A stretch of 32,981 bases of DNA, from contig JAAYSV010000017.1 in NCBI GenBank assembly GCA_012518215.1, positions 1 to 32,981 of the forward strand. The letters run 5' to 3'. This stretch comes from Bacillota bacterium (GTDB lineage: Bacteria; Bacillota; Dethiobacteria; DTU022; PWGO01). Of the stretch, positions 1 through 7,172 are shown piece after piece (positions within the stretch are counted from its first letter, which is position 1; every line of letters begins with the position of its first letter). The position numbers were made by a program, and so were the translations under genes. Under the pieces are notes generated by a model. That model did no database searches and was not told the origin of the DNA. It was given only the letters and a program-made list of their open reading frames with translations.

Positions 1-12
1 AACACCTCCAAT

Positions 13-57
13 CTTCACGTCCTGTGAAGTATCCGGCTGCCGACATCACGTCGGCAG
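13..57. repeat. Two adjacent perfect hairpins
   Basis: Two back-to-back inverted repeats are visible. The first has a 6-base stem at 13-18/24-29 with a 5-base loop. The second has an 8-base stem (CTGCCGAC/GTCGGCAG) at 37-44/50-57 with a 5-base loop. No T-tract follows on either strand, so neither looks like a simple terminator. The closely spaced pair in non-coding DNA suggests a dispersed intergenic repeat element that may extend to about 130, but only this copy is in the window. Confidence 0.5.
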
Positions 58-149
58 TCCCGTTTCGCTTCCTCGCCTTCACCGGCTATGGCAACCATTC
101 ACTCTATGTCGCTGTCGCCAACATATCGGTACGGGAAAAGATAAAAACT

Positions 150-265
150 AGGAACCAATTTAGGCCAATAATATGCGGTTATGGCCAAAATTGATTGTAA
201 GAGAAAAGTAAGTGGTCAAGATTCCTCGTCGCGGCTAACAACAGCCGTTCGCTCGGAATGACAGG
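150..265. repeat. Intergenic composite repeat, copy A
   Basis: This copy has two blocks. Block 1 (150-166) reads aggaaccaatttaggcc and block 2 (220-265) ends in ggaatgacagg. Both recur in the same order at 288-304 and 330-376. Block 2 contains a short inverted repeat (CGGCT/AGCCG, about 232-247). A 'gattctTCGG...cAGAATGACA' pattern of this kind is a common intergenic repeat style in clostridial genomes; that comparison is from memory. No coding function is assigned. Confidence 0.6.
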
Positions 266-287
266 AAACAAAAAAAGAGAAAAAAAC

Positions 288-376
288 AGGAACCAGTTTA
301 TGCCGGTAGTAGGGTGTATACGAGGAGGGGATTCTTCGGTCGCGGCAAACTACAGCCGCTCTCTCAGAATGACAGG
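288..376. repeat. Intergenic composite repeat, copy B
   Basis: Second copy of the repeat at 150-265, shorter because the spacer between the two blocks is reduced. Block 2 (330-376) matches copy A at most positions with one single-base length difference. The reverse-complement signature tgtcattcagaa follows at about 416-427, possibly the remnant of a third, inverted copy. Confidence 0.6.
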
Positions 377-772
377 TAGTGCATCTTCTCCCGTGGGTAG
401 GAGGGCTTTTACGTTGTCATTCAGAACAAGCGGTTTTTCGCAAATACACAAGCACTATGCCCTAGGGGGAAAGTAATGCTAAAATGCCAACCTGAATTGG
501 TAAGCATAGCACAGCGTGGAATCTCGAGCAATGGAAAACAGTATGCTTGACTGTAGTGGTGCTGATGTCGCAAAAAATAAAAATGATGGCATAATGAACA
601 GGAACCTTTCCCGGCCATTGCCGCCATGCGAGGGGCAGCATTTACACGGGGATAGAAAATAATGGATCGGTATTTGATCAATATCCCCGTGCGGGGAACA
701 ACCTTTTTGGGGAACGAATTCGTCTGTATGGTGTTATGTCAACGCCGGTTTCAAGCCCACCATCATTCCCCA
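377..772. other. Gene-poor intergenic stretch
   Basis: No reading frame here has both a credible ribosome site and recognisable protein content. The only distinct structure is the perfect inverted repeat at 645-691. The stretch lies downstream of the tRNA terminator. Confidence 0.6.
645..691. repeat. Perfect 10-base inverted repeat
   Basis: CACGGGGATA at 645-654 is the exact reverse complement of TATCCCCGTG at 682-691, separated by 27 bases. The right arm overlaps a second small hairpin, CCCC-GTGC-GGGG, at 685-696. No T-tract directly follows, so a terminator call is not supported. It could be an operator, a remnant mobile-element end or a folded RNA. Confidence 0.45.
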
Positions 773-804
773 ATAAACAAAAATGCCCGGGGTTTCCCGG
801 GCAT
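773..804 (-). terminator. Intrinsic terminator of the tRNA-Thr gene
   Basis: On the minus strand a perfect 9-base, GC-rich stem (ATGCCCGGG/CCCGGGCAT, at 796-804/783-791) with a 4-base loop is followed at once by TTTTTGTTTAT. It begins 2 bases after the CCA end of the tRNA, as expected for a single-gene tRNA transcript. Confidence 0.9.
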
Positions 805-806
805 GG

Positions 807-882
807 TGGAGCCGGCAAGAGGACTCGAACCCCCAACATGCTGATTACGATTCAGCTGCTCTGCCAATTGAGCTATGCCGGC
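807..882 (-). tRNA. tRNA-Thr (anticodon CGT)
   Basis: The minus strand folds into a full cloverleaf. It has a 7-bp acceptor stem GCCGGCA/TGCCGGC, a D arm GCTC/GAGC, a 5-bp anticodon stem GCTGA/TCAGC with loop ATCGTAA, a 5-base variable loop, and a T arm with loop TTCGAGT. Loop positions 34-36 read CGT, which decodes ACG threonine codons. The discriminator base is U and the 3' CCA is encoded (807-809). The gene stands alone with its own promoter (906-934) and terminator (773-804). Confidence 0.95.
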
Positions 883-905
883 CCGAACATGATTACCGTA
901 TAGGA

Positions 906-934
906 ATTATAACTTACCGGCAATTTTTAAGCAA
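906..934 (-). promoter_or_regulatory. Promoter of the tRNA-Thr gene (sigma-A type)
   Basis: On the minus strand TTGCTT (929-934) and a perfect TATAAT (906-911) are 17 bases apart. This would start transcription near 899, about 17 bases before the mature tRNA 5' end at 882. Confidence 0.8.
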
Positions 935-1021
935 GACACAATATCCACCGCAAAACCGGCGGGGAGAAAATTAACAAAACTCCATTATAAAGCCCGGTCA
1001 GTCATGGTGTCAGTTTTCCCT

Positions 1022-1780
1022 CTAGATTGCCATGGCGCCGCCATCCACAGTGATGGTCTGCCCGGTAATGAAGTCCGATGCCTCCGAGGAGAGGAAGAGG
1101 ATCACCTTGACGATATCCTCCGGTTCAGCAATCCTGCAAAGGGGTATCGTTCTTTCGATTTCCTCCAGCAAGGCCGGATCGGACCAGAATGGCCTGCTGA
1201 AATCAGTTTTTACCATGCATGGAGCCACGGCATTGACAAGAATGCCGTCATCGGCGAGCTCGGCTGCCAGGACCCTGGTCAGCATCTCTATCGCCGCCTT
1301 GGCAACCCCGTAAACCCCCATTCCCGCGCTGGCCCTCGAGCCGGCTATGGAAGAAATATTGACGATCTTCCCTGCTTTCTGTTCCTTCATGATCCTGGAG
1401 GCATGCACTGCACAGAGATAGGTACCGTTAAGATTCGAGTCGATGATTTTTTTCCAGAGGGAGTAATCGATGTCGGTTACAGAACTGGTCATGATATTCA
1501 TGCCCACGTTGTTGATCAGGATATCCAGCCGGCCGAAATGTTCTTTCACCTTGCCAAAGAGATTGTCCACCTCATCCTCCCGGGCAATATGTGCAGGGAC
1601 CATGAGCAAATTGTCAGCGCCCCCCAATTCTGCTCCGGCGCGATCCAGGCCTTCCTGTTTCCGCGCACATATAGCCACTTTCGCCTTCTGTGCCAACATG
1701 TTGCGTGCAATTTCCAGGCCCATCCCCCGGCTACCGCCGGTTACCAGGGCTACCTTTCCTTCAAGATTGAAATCGATCAT
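1022..1780 (-). CDS. SDR-family NAD(P)-dependent oxidoreductase
   Basis: Classical short-chain dehydrogenase/reductase of 252 residues, the normal length for FabG-like enzymes. The cofactor motif TGGSRGMG is at residues 14-21, NNVG (usually NNAG) at 90-93, the catalytic-tetrad Asn near 116, Ser144, and the YxxxK pair Tyr157/Lys161. The C-terminal ITVDGG signature is present. A strong GGGGAGGGG ribosome site precedes the ATG. It probably reduces or oxidises a keto/hydroxy group using NAD(P)H, but the substrate cannot be told from sequence. It is last in the minus-strand cluster after DUF39, NIL-ferredoxin and UPF0280, with a gap of about 110 bases to UPF0280, so it may be co-transcribed without sharing the pathway. 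Confidence 0.93.
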   Translation of the reverse strand: MIDFNLEGKVALVTGGSRGMGLEIARNMLAQKAKVAICARKQEGLDRAGAELGGADNLLMVPAHIAREDEVDNLFGKVKEHFGRLDILINNVGMNIMTSSVTDIDYSLWKKIIDSNLNGTYLCAVHASRIMKEQKAGKIVNISSIAGSRASAGMGVYGVAKAAIEMLTRVLAAELADDGILVNAVAPCMVKTDFSRPFWSDPALLEEIERTIPLCRIAEPEDIVKVILFLSSEASDFITGQTITVDGGAMAI

Positions 1781-1892
1781 CTATCGATCCCCTCCCCTAT
1801 CATTTCAATTTGTGGTTGTGCCCGATCTCGGATGTAAACTTGAAAGGGCCGGTAAGAACCCGCCCCGAAGAACCAACGACAGAAAAACCATG

Positions 1893-2636
1893 TCAACAGA
1901 GTTTTATCTTGCCCCAGGCGGCCAGCCTGTCTTCACAAATCACCAGCGCACCCGTGACACCTTTTATTGCACTCACGAAATGGAGAGCTTCTTCCAGGCA
2001 TTCTTTATCCTTGACCGCATTGCCGAGGGCCGTGGCCGCTGCATCGGCCAGAGGGGTGGAGGGCGAAAACACCACGGCGGCATCTGCTTTCCCCATACTG
2101 AAAGCATGGCCCACTGTCCCCGACGAGGTGCATATTCCCGCGGGGGTATCACCGGGTGGAATCTCCACACCCACTCTGCCACTCAGCGGCGAATCCCCCG
2201 CATGGATGCCGACCTTGCAAGGCCTTTCTGTCTTGAGAAATATATCGCCGCCGTTTTCCACGATCACGTTACGTGTCCTTCGAAGAAGGAATTCTCCTAC
2301 CCCCTCGGCGAAGGCTCCTGCCACCGCGGCCATCGGTCCGACTCCGGCGGCATTTCCGGCCATGATCATCCGTTGCACAATGGGGGGAACTTCTTCATTT
2401 TCACCAACCGGATAGGGTTGGAGAGTTCTTCCAAACTCCGGGTATTTGCCGATGTAGTTCTCCAGATCCAGCCTGCACCGCCGGAGATACTCCCTGGTGT
2501 CTTCGGCCAGCCGACAACAATCGAGATCATGATCGGCATCGAAAGCTACCCAGAGATCGGTTTCCTTTATTTTTACCGTGAATGATCTCATCCCGCCATG
2601 CCGGATCATCTCACGATAATTTCGTACAGCCTTCAT
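1893..2636 (-). CDS. UPF0280 family protein (COG2122, ApbE-like fold)
   Basis: About 247 residues. Family signatures visible are the central GNAAGVGPMAAVAGAFAEGV segment and VENGGDIFL, which resemble the flavin-handling ApbE superfamily. The start chosen is the ATG at 2636, which overlaps the stop of the NIL-ferredoxin gene as ATGA and has GGAG about 8 bases upstream; an ATG 18 codons earlier is in frame but lies inside the ferredoxin gene. COG2122 proteins have been linked, with COG1900 and NIL-ferredoxin, to sulfide-dependent homocysteine synthesis in anaerobes; their exact reaction is not settled. The tight coupling here supports a shared role. Confidence 0.88.
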   Translation of the reverse strand: MKAVRNYREMIRHGGMRSFTVKIKETDLWVAFDADHDLDCCRLAEDTREYLRRCRLDLENYIGKYPEFGRTLQPYPVGENEEVPPIVQRMIMAGNAAGVGPMAAVAGAFAEGVGEFLLRRTRNVIVENGGDIFLKTERPCKVGIHAGDSPLSGRVGVEIPPGDTPAGICTSSGTVGHAFSMGKADAAVVFSPSTPLADAAATALGNAVKDKECLEEALHFVSAIKGVTGALVICEDRLAAWGKIKLC

Positions 2637-3052
2637 CCCGCATTCTCCATGAGAGTTTCCATCGCTCTGGCCGGGCATGTTTTCAGGCAATGTTCACAGG
2701 CAATACATCTGGTCTCGTCAAATGCCACGGTCATCTCCGGCCTCTGGATATGGAGCGCCCCGGTAGGGCAAATTATGGAGCAGACACCACAGTGGGTGCA
2801 TCTATCTTCCCGCCATATGATCTGCTGTTTCAGGGTGTCAATCTTCACGCCCTTGGACTTCAACCAATCTATCCCTTTTTTGAAATTGTTCTTGTTGCCG
2901 CCAAGCTCTACAACCAGACTGCCTTCTTTACGCGGATTTATTTTGGCCCGCAATATATTGACCATGAGATCATAGTCCCGGACCAGATAATAGATAAACG
3001 GCTGTTCCACCGTCGAAGCCGGGAAATGAAGAACTACCTTCTGTTTGATCAT
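2633..3052 (-). CDS. NIL-domain 4Fe-4S ferredoxin
   Basis: A 139-residue two-part protein. Residues 1-75 form a NIL domain, a small fold also found in methionine transporters. The C-terminal half carries two [4Fe-4S] motifs: Cys85, 88, 91, 95 and Cys116, 119, 122, 126. GGAGG lies just upstream of the ATG. The family acts with DUF39 proteins in homocysteine formation, where the clusters are thought to supply electrons or handle sulfur. The gene is 162 bases downstream of DUF39 and overlaps UPF0280 by 4 bases, which implies translational coupling. The protein is expected in the cytoplasm and oxygen-sensitive. Confidence 0.93.
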   Translation of the reverse strand: MIKQKVVLHFPASTVEQPFIYYLVRDYDLMVNILRAKINPRKEGSLVVELGGNKNNFKKGIDWLKSKGVKIDTLKQQIIWREDRCTHCGVCSIICPTGALHIQRPEMTVAFDETRCIACEHCLKTCPARAMETLMENAG

Positions 3053-3214
3053 CCCGAACGCCTCCCCTCAATCATTTTCCGTAGCCCATTCATGCACGTA
3101 TGACTGTCAAGAAACAGGTAGTCTTTGCGGCCGATTCATTTTTTACAGCAAGGATTGCCTCACTGACCGAAACAGATTCCACATGGCAAGGCCTGGTGAT
3201 GACAGTCCCGCCGA

Positions 3215-4405
3215 TCAATCTCTGGATTTCAACGTGATATTTGCGTCATGCCCCGGTAGCATCGCAGATGCTCCGGTCAGCAGAAAATCCCCTTTCAAGA
3301 TCCATTCTTTCAGTGTCTCCGCGATCTCCCTTGCACCGGCGTAACTTGAAAGTGGCGCCGCCACCACTTCCTTGCCATCTATATTGATGATACCCGATTT
3401 CAAATCGGCATAACTGCATAACCCCAGATTGCCGCTTTCCCGTTGCGGGTAAACCTGGCTATAATCCACGACAGGCGCAAATATTTCTTCGTCTTTGACC
3501 GCGGTATACTTCAATATTTCCTCGTTGATGATGGGAATCGGCACCCCGATACCCACCTTCAAGGTTGCCCCATAACCGACAAAACTCAGACCCCTCAACC
3601 AGCGGCTATCCATCTGTTTCATATCTCCGATCAGGGCAAGTGTTGCGGCGGATCCGCTGGGCGTTCCATTATCTTCACGGGGCACGCAGGGATTGTGCTG
3701 GGTCCCGTTCCAGGCCACATAACCTGTACCTCCCCCCAGGAATATCCTGGTACCGATACCGATAGTCTTCAAGTATGGATCGTTCAAAAGGGGGCTCAAC
3801 TGGCCTGCGGAACTGTAATTGGCATTGCCCATCCTGGGCTTGAGGATTCCCATGTACGTATATATGGTCCGTTCGGAAAGGTTTACTCCCACGTTGTAAT
3901 TCTGGTAAGCATTGCGTGGATTGAAGAGAAAAGCCTCGTTTATGTCTGCCAGGGAGAAACGTGTCTCGACTTTTTTCAGAGGATAACAGTCCGTGCCGTA
4001 CGCACGGGCTTCGAAGGCAACTTCCTTGCCGGCAACCAGGTCCTCGATTACATGGCCGCCGCCGTAATTGAATTCGCCCGGATGCTTCTGATTGGCGGGA
4101 TCGTTCAAGGGCAGGGATGTTGCCCCGATATACAGATCCACAGCCGCTATCCCGGCATATGCAGGAACCCCGTTGATGAAGGCTTCGGAAAGTTTTATTC
4201 TTGGTTTGGTATGGCCCACATTCAGAAATGCACCGGAGGAACACATGGGGCCAAATGTGCCCGTCGTAACCACATCCACATTGGCAGCTGTTTTCTCGAG
4301 GCCATCTTTTTCCACCAGGGAGATGATCTCTTCTGCAGTAACGACTACCGCTTCTCCCTTTTTTATTTTTTCATTTATACCGGCAATAGTCTTCTCTTTA
4401 CCCAC
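3215..4405 (-). CDS. Homocysteine biosynthesis protein (DUF39/COG1900)
   Basis: A 396-residue protein of the DUF39 family. In methanogens and other anaerobes this family is needed to make homocysteine from aspartate semialdehyde and sulfide. Conserved-looking features include the VVTTGTFGPMCSSGAF stretch with Cys55, GTDCYP with Cys140, and the glycine-rich FLGGGTGYVAWNGTQHNP region. There is no C-terminal CBS extension. The start codon is GTG, with GGGGGAG 5 bases upstream. It is first in the cluster, downstream of a promoter at 4477-4505. No homocysteine or methionine riboswitch was recognised in the leader. Confidence 0.92.
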   Translation of the reverse strand: MGKEKTIAGINEKIKKGEAVVVTAEEIISLVEKDGLEKTAANVDVVTTGTFGPMCSSGAFLNVGHTKPRIKLSEAFINGVPAYAGIAAVDLYIGATSLPLNDPANQKHPGEFNYGGGHVIEDLVAGKEVAFEARAYGTDCYPLKKVETRFSLADINEAFLFNPRNAYQNYNVGVNLSERTIYTYMGILKPRMGNANYSSAGQLSPLLNDPYLKTIGIGTRIFLGGGTGYVAWNGTQHNPCVPREDNGTPSGSAATLALIGDMKQMDSRWLRGLSFVGYGATLKVGIGVPIPIINEEILKYTAVKDEEIFAPVVDYSQVYPQRESGNLGLCSYADLKSGIINIDGKEVVAAPLSSYAGAREIAETLKEWILKGDFLLTGASAMLPGHDANITLKSRD

Positions 4406-4476
4406 GCCTGCTCCCCCTTCTTCCCTTCTCGAAATTGCATGCCTTGTAAATTACCTGACATGCATACGATAAATCA

Positions 4477-4505
4477 ATTAAAACATAGCTGGCGCCTCAT
4501 GGCAA
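4477..4505 (-). promoter_or_regulatory. Predicted sigma-A promoter of the DUF39 operon
   Basis: On the minus strand TTGCCA (4500-4505) and TTTAAT (4477-4482) are exactly 17 bases apart. Transcription would start about 65 bases before the GTG start of the DUF39 gene, leaving a short leader with no obvious riboswitch fold. Confidence 0.6.
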
Positions 4506-4795
4506 TCCCACATCAGCAATTGGCCGAACCATATTTCTTTTGAAATAAAGATCCCCATGAGCTTGCATCGCCTGCCCCGATGATATCAGCACGGGGTTTT
4601 TCCTGCAATTTGCACCCGGCCACAATGAAATACACTTGCATGATTGTGTTCGGCATACCTGAAAAACAAAATAAAGTATCAATTGTCCGGCCAGGAACAG
4701 CAAAACTTTTTCTTTCCCCCCGGAACAGACACCCCTTCCGGAATCTGCAACAGGCTTACATTCGTTGGCAGAAAACCGATCCAACAATGGTAAAT
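4506..4795. other. Intergenic region between cheR and the DUF39 operon
   Basis: About 290 bases without a convincing gene. A nested hairpin occurs at 4563-4608: outer arms TTGCA/TGCAA and inner arms CCCCG/CGGGG, followed on the plus strand by TTTTT. A stem CCGGAA/TTCCGG at 4720-4741 lies just after cheR, but on the minus strand it is followed by a G/A-rich run rather than a T-tract. No clear terminator for the che end of the operon is seen. Confidence 0.5.
4575..4601 (+). terminator. Possible plus-strand intrinsic terminator
   Basis: CCCCG (4575-4579) pairs with CGGGG (4592-4596) around a 12-base loop containing TGATATCA, followed directly by TTTTT (4597-4601). Read on the plus strand this is a minimal terminator that would stop transcripts entering the che genes in antisense. 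The stem is short, so the call is weak. Confidence 0.3.
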
Positions 4796-5602
4796 TCAAA
4801 AGGATTTCCTGTAGATAGCAGGATATTTCCGTTGCAGCCCGAATGTACGGGGGTCATTGATGTACTCCGCGCAACCGATAACGAGATAACTTCCTTCGTC
4901 CAGCAAATCAGAGAAATAATGAATGATCCGTTCCTGGACCGCAGTTTTAAAATAAATAAAAACATTGCGGCATAGAATGAGGTGCAACGGTTTCTTGTTC
5001 CCGGTTCTCAGCTCCAGAATATTTTCCTGGAAAAAACGTATCTTCCTCCTGTATCTGTCATCAATAACATAGTTTCCATCCCTGTAGGCAAAACATTTTT
5101 GCAACAGGTTCTTTGGAACACTGTCAACCTGGCGTTCATTGTAAGCCCCCACCCGGGCATATTCCAGCGCCCTGGTATCAAAATCACTGGCCATTATGTG
5201 GGACCGGGACAACAGCTTCAGTTCATCAAGGATGATGGACAATGTGTAAGGCTCTTCCCCGTTGGCGCAACCGACACTCCAGAATCTCAATTTTGCATGT
5301 TTCTGTTTGAGCTCATCAAGGACGTTGTTTTTGATCCTGTCAAAAACAACTGCATCACGAAAAAAACCCGAGGTGTTGATGGTGATGTAATGCATGAATC
5401 TATGCATGAAATCGGCGTCGTTGGATAACCTGATGAACAGTTCATGGAAATCGTCACATTTTTCACGTTGCATCATGTGTCGTATCCTGCGTTCCATCTG
5501 CTGGTCCTTGTACGATTCAAGGTCAAGTCCGGTTTTACTGTAAAACCTTGATTTGAATTTCCCATAGTCCCATTCTTCCTTGAACAAAGCAACTCTCCTC
5601 AT
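4796..5602 (-). CDS. cheR: Chemotaxis protein methyltransferase CheR
   Basis: A 268-residue protein that transfers methyl groups from S-adenosylmethionine to glutamates of chemoreceptors. Visible parts are the N-terminal helical domain with NTSGFFRD (76-83), the SAM-binding SVGCANGEEPYTL (109-121), ASDFD (138-142), and CRNVFIYF (211-218). The usual GHSE near the C-terminus reads GCAE here (243-246). The start overlaps the cheB stop as ATGA, so it is probably translationally coupled. It is the last gene of the fla/che cluster. Pairing with cheB gives the methylation/demethylation adaptation cycle, although no receptor gene is in the window. Confidence 0.95.
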   Translation of the reverse strand: MRRVALFKEEWDYGKFKSRFYSKTGLDLESYKDQQMERRIRHMMQREKCDDFHELFIRLSNDADFMHRFMHYITINTSGFFRDAVVFDRIKNNVLDELKQKHAKLRFWSVGCANGEEPYTLSIILDELKLLSRSHIMASDFDTRALEYARVGAYNERQVDSVPKNLLQKCFAYRDGNYVIDDRYRRKIRFFQENILELRTGNKKPLHLILCRNVFIYFKTAVQERIIHYFSDLLDEGSYLVIGCAEYINDPRTFGLQRKYPAIYRKSF

Positions 5603-6684
5603 TCCAGATCGGACAATGTGTCCGTTTTACAATTGTTTCTCTTCAAACTGTATACCTGGTTCACGATCTGTGTGGACATGGCCGACAATTGTTCTATGGA
5701 ATCGCAATGGCCTGTTTTGATAACCGCTTCCGGCATACCTTTCACCACAGAGGTAAGTGGATCCTGGGCCATTACTATCACCTTTTCCTTTTTATTGTTC
5801 TTCAGAAGTTGCACTCCTTTTTTACCATCATGCCCCATGCCGGTTAAAACCACGGCTACTACCGGCAGCGGCAGCCAAACAAGTGATTCGAACATCACAT
5901 CTACAGCCGGTCGAACATGGTTCACCTTGCACCCACTGTCAATGACAATCTTCCTGTCTTTTACTTTGAGATGAAACCCCCCGGGAGCGATCAAGACTTC
6001 CCCTTCCAGCAGAAGGTCCCCTTCCTGCGCCTCTTTGACCGCGAGGTTGGATATCCGGTCCAGTCTCTGGGCCAGGGAAGCTGTAAAACCTGCGGGCATA
6101 TGCTGGGTAATGAGCGTTGCTGCCGGCAAATCAGCGGGTAATTCCTTCAAAATTTCCTCGATAGCCCGGGGGCCGCCCGTGGAAGCACCGATAGCCACCA
6201 CTACTTCAGCTTCCTGTTTATCCCCCCGTTTTTTCCGGGGAATTGCTCCGGGGTACCTCAATCGACCGGAATATAATCTGGCCCCGGAAGCACCCCTGAT
6301 TTTGGCTGGAAGAACCTTCTTCAATTCCTCAATGGTGTCGCCGATACCGGTCAGGGGCTTTGCTACAAAATCAACTGCTCCATGGATCAGCGCCTCCATC
6401 GTTTTTTCGCTGCCCCGCTGTGTATAGCTGCTGATGATAATGACCGGCAGGGGGTCCCTGGCCATGATTGTTTTCAGTGTGGAGATGCCATCAAGTTTGG
6501 GCATCTCCAGATCCATGGTCACCACGTCCGGAGACAACAATTTGATCTTTTTGAGGGCGTTTTCACCATCGTAGGCGGTTCCTGCCAGCTCCATGTCATC
6601 CTGCTTACACACGATGTCGGAAATTATCTTGCGCATGAGTGCCGAATCATCCACAACCAGAACACGAATTTTTTTGGTTTTCAT
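5599..6684 (-). CDS. cheB: CheB chemoreceptor methylesterase/glutamine deamidase
   Basis: A 361-residue response-regulator enzyme. The receiver domain spans 1-120, with acidic residues D12/D13, phosphorylation site Asp58 (MDLEMP) and Lys109. A linker follows, then the CheB esterase domain with Ser168 in GASTGG, His195 in TQHMP and Asp286 in GMGHDG as catalytic triad. It removes methyl groups from, and deamidates, chemoreceptors when phosphorylated by CheA. The start overlaps the cheD stop (ATGA), and its stop overlaps the cheR start, so cheD-cheB-cheR are tightly coupled. Confidence 0.97.
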   Translation of the reverse strand: MKTKKIRVLVVDDSALMRKIISDIVCKQDDMELAGTAYDGENALKKIKLLSPDVVTMDLEMPKLDGISTLKTIMARDPLPVIIISSYTQRGSEKTMEALIHGAVDFVAKPLTGIGDTIEELKKVLPAKIRGASGARLYSGRLRYPGAIPRKKRGDKQEAEVVVAIGASTGGPRAIEEILKELPADLPAATLITQHMPAGFTASLAQRLDRISNLAVKEAQEGDLLLEGEVLIAPGGFHLKVKDRKIVIDSGCKVNHVRPAVDVMFESLVWLPLPVVAVVLTGMGHDGKKGVQLLKNNKKEKVIVMAQDPLTSVVKGMPEAVIKTGHCDSIEQLSAMSTQIVNQVYSLKRNNCKTDTLSDLE

Positions 6685-7166
6685 AGTATTTTTTCTTCCC
6701 GTCCTATGGTGGTAATATAAACCCTTCCCGTCTCTACCTCTATCCTCATGGTCCGGCCATGATTGCCCCCTGTATCTTCAGCAATGAGGGGAATGGCGCA
6801 TTTTTTCAATGTCTGCTTGACCATCTCCACATTCTTCTCCCCAATTTTTATGGCAGCCTTGTTCAGATCGAACAACTGACTTCCCCCGGAAATCTTGGCC
6901 CATATCTTTTTTCGATCCGCTCCCGCCAGTTCCATCCTGTTGATCAAAACAGGAATGGCTGTATCGGCGTACTTGGCGGGGTTTGGTTCCAGGCTGCCCC
7001 TCCTGGAAAAATATCGGCTATCATAGAGCAGAACATGGGCCAGACCCGCAACCCTGACCTGACGGTCATACAGGGCAATCCCTACACAGGAACCCAACCC
7101 GACCGTCATTAAAATACCCGCACTTTTGAGCACGGCCAGATCTGCTATTTTAACTTTCAGGATCAT
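6681..7166 (-). CDS. cheD: CheD chemoreceptor glutamine deamidase
   Basis: A 161-residue CheD. The catalytic cysteine is Cys27 in GLGSCVGIALYD and the histidine is His44 in GLAHVLLYDS. The KISGGSQLF and DTGGNHGRTM segments match the family pattern. CheD deamidates receptor glutamines and, in Gram-positives, also binds CheC and boosts its CheY-P phosphatase activity. The gene lies 6 bases after cheC, fitting that partnership, and overlaps cheB. Confidence 0.96.
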   Translation of the reverse strand: MILKVKIADLAVLKSAGILMTVGLGSCVGIALYDRQVRVAGLAHVLLYDSRYFSRRGSLEPNPAKYADTAIPVLINRMELAGADRKKIWAKISGGSQLFDLNKAAIKIGEKNVEMVKQTLKKCAIPLIAEDTGGNHGRTMRIEVETGRVYITTIGREEKIL

Positions 7167-7172
7167 CTTCCA

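Noticed and set aside
258-476. Plus-strand open frame of 72 residues in the repeat region
   Set aside because: It runs through the duplicated repeat, lacks a ribosome site and its protein has no plausible fold signals.
421-681. Minus-strand open frame of 86 residues in the gene-poor stretch
   Set aside because: No ribosome site, atypical composition and it covers the inverted repeat.
683-699. A short motif, atccccgtgcggggaac, resembling part of a type I-E CRISPR repeat
   Set aside because: Only one copy in this orientation, no regularly spaced repeats, no spacers and no cas gene in the window.
4406-4476. Leader of the DUF39 operon as a SAM or other methionine-related riboswitch
   Set aside because: The leader from the predicted start site is only about 65 bases and shows none of the conserved riboswitch cores I know.
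3443-4543. Long plus-strand open frame opposite the DUF39 gene (with similar ones opposite the SDR, UPF0280 and flgE genes)
   Set aside because: Antisense shadows of well-supported minus-strand genes; no ribosome sites and no family motifs.
4720-4741. Stem CCGGAA/TTCCGG just after cheR as an operon terminator
   Set aside because: On the minus strand it is followed by a G/A-rich run, not a T-tract, and the loop is long.
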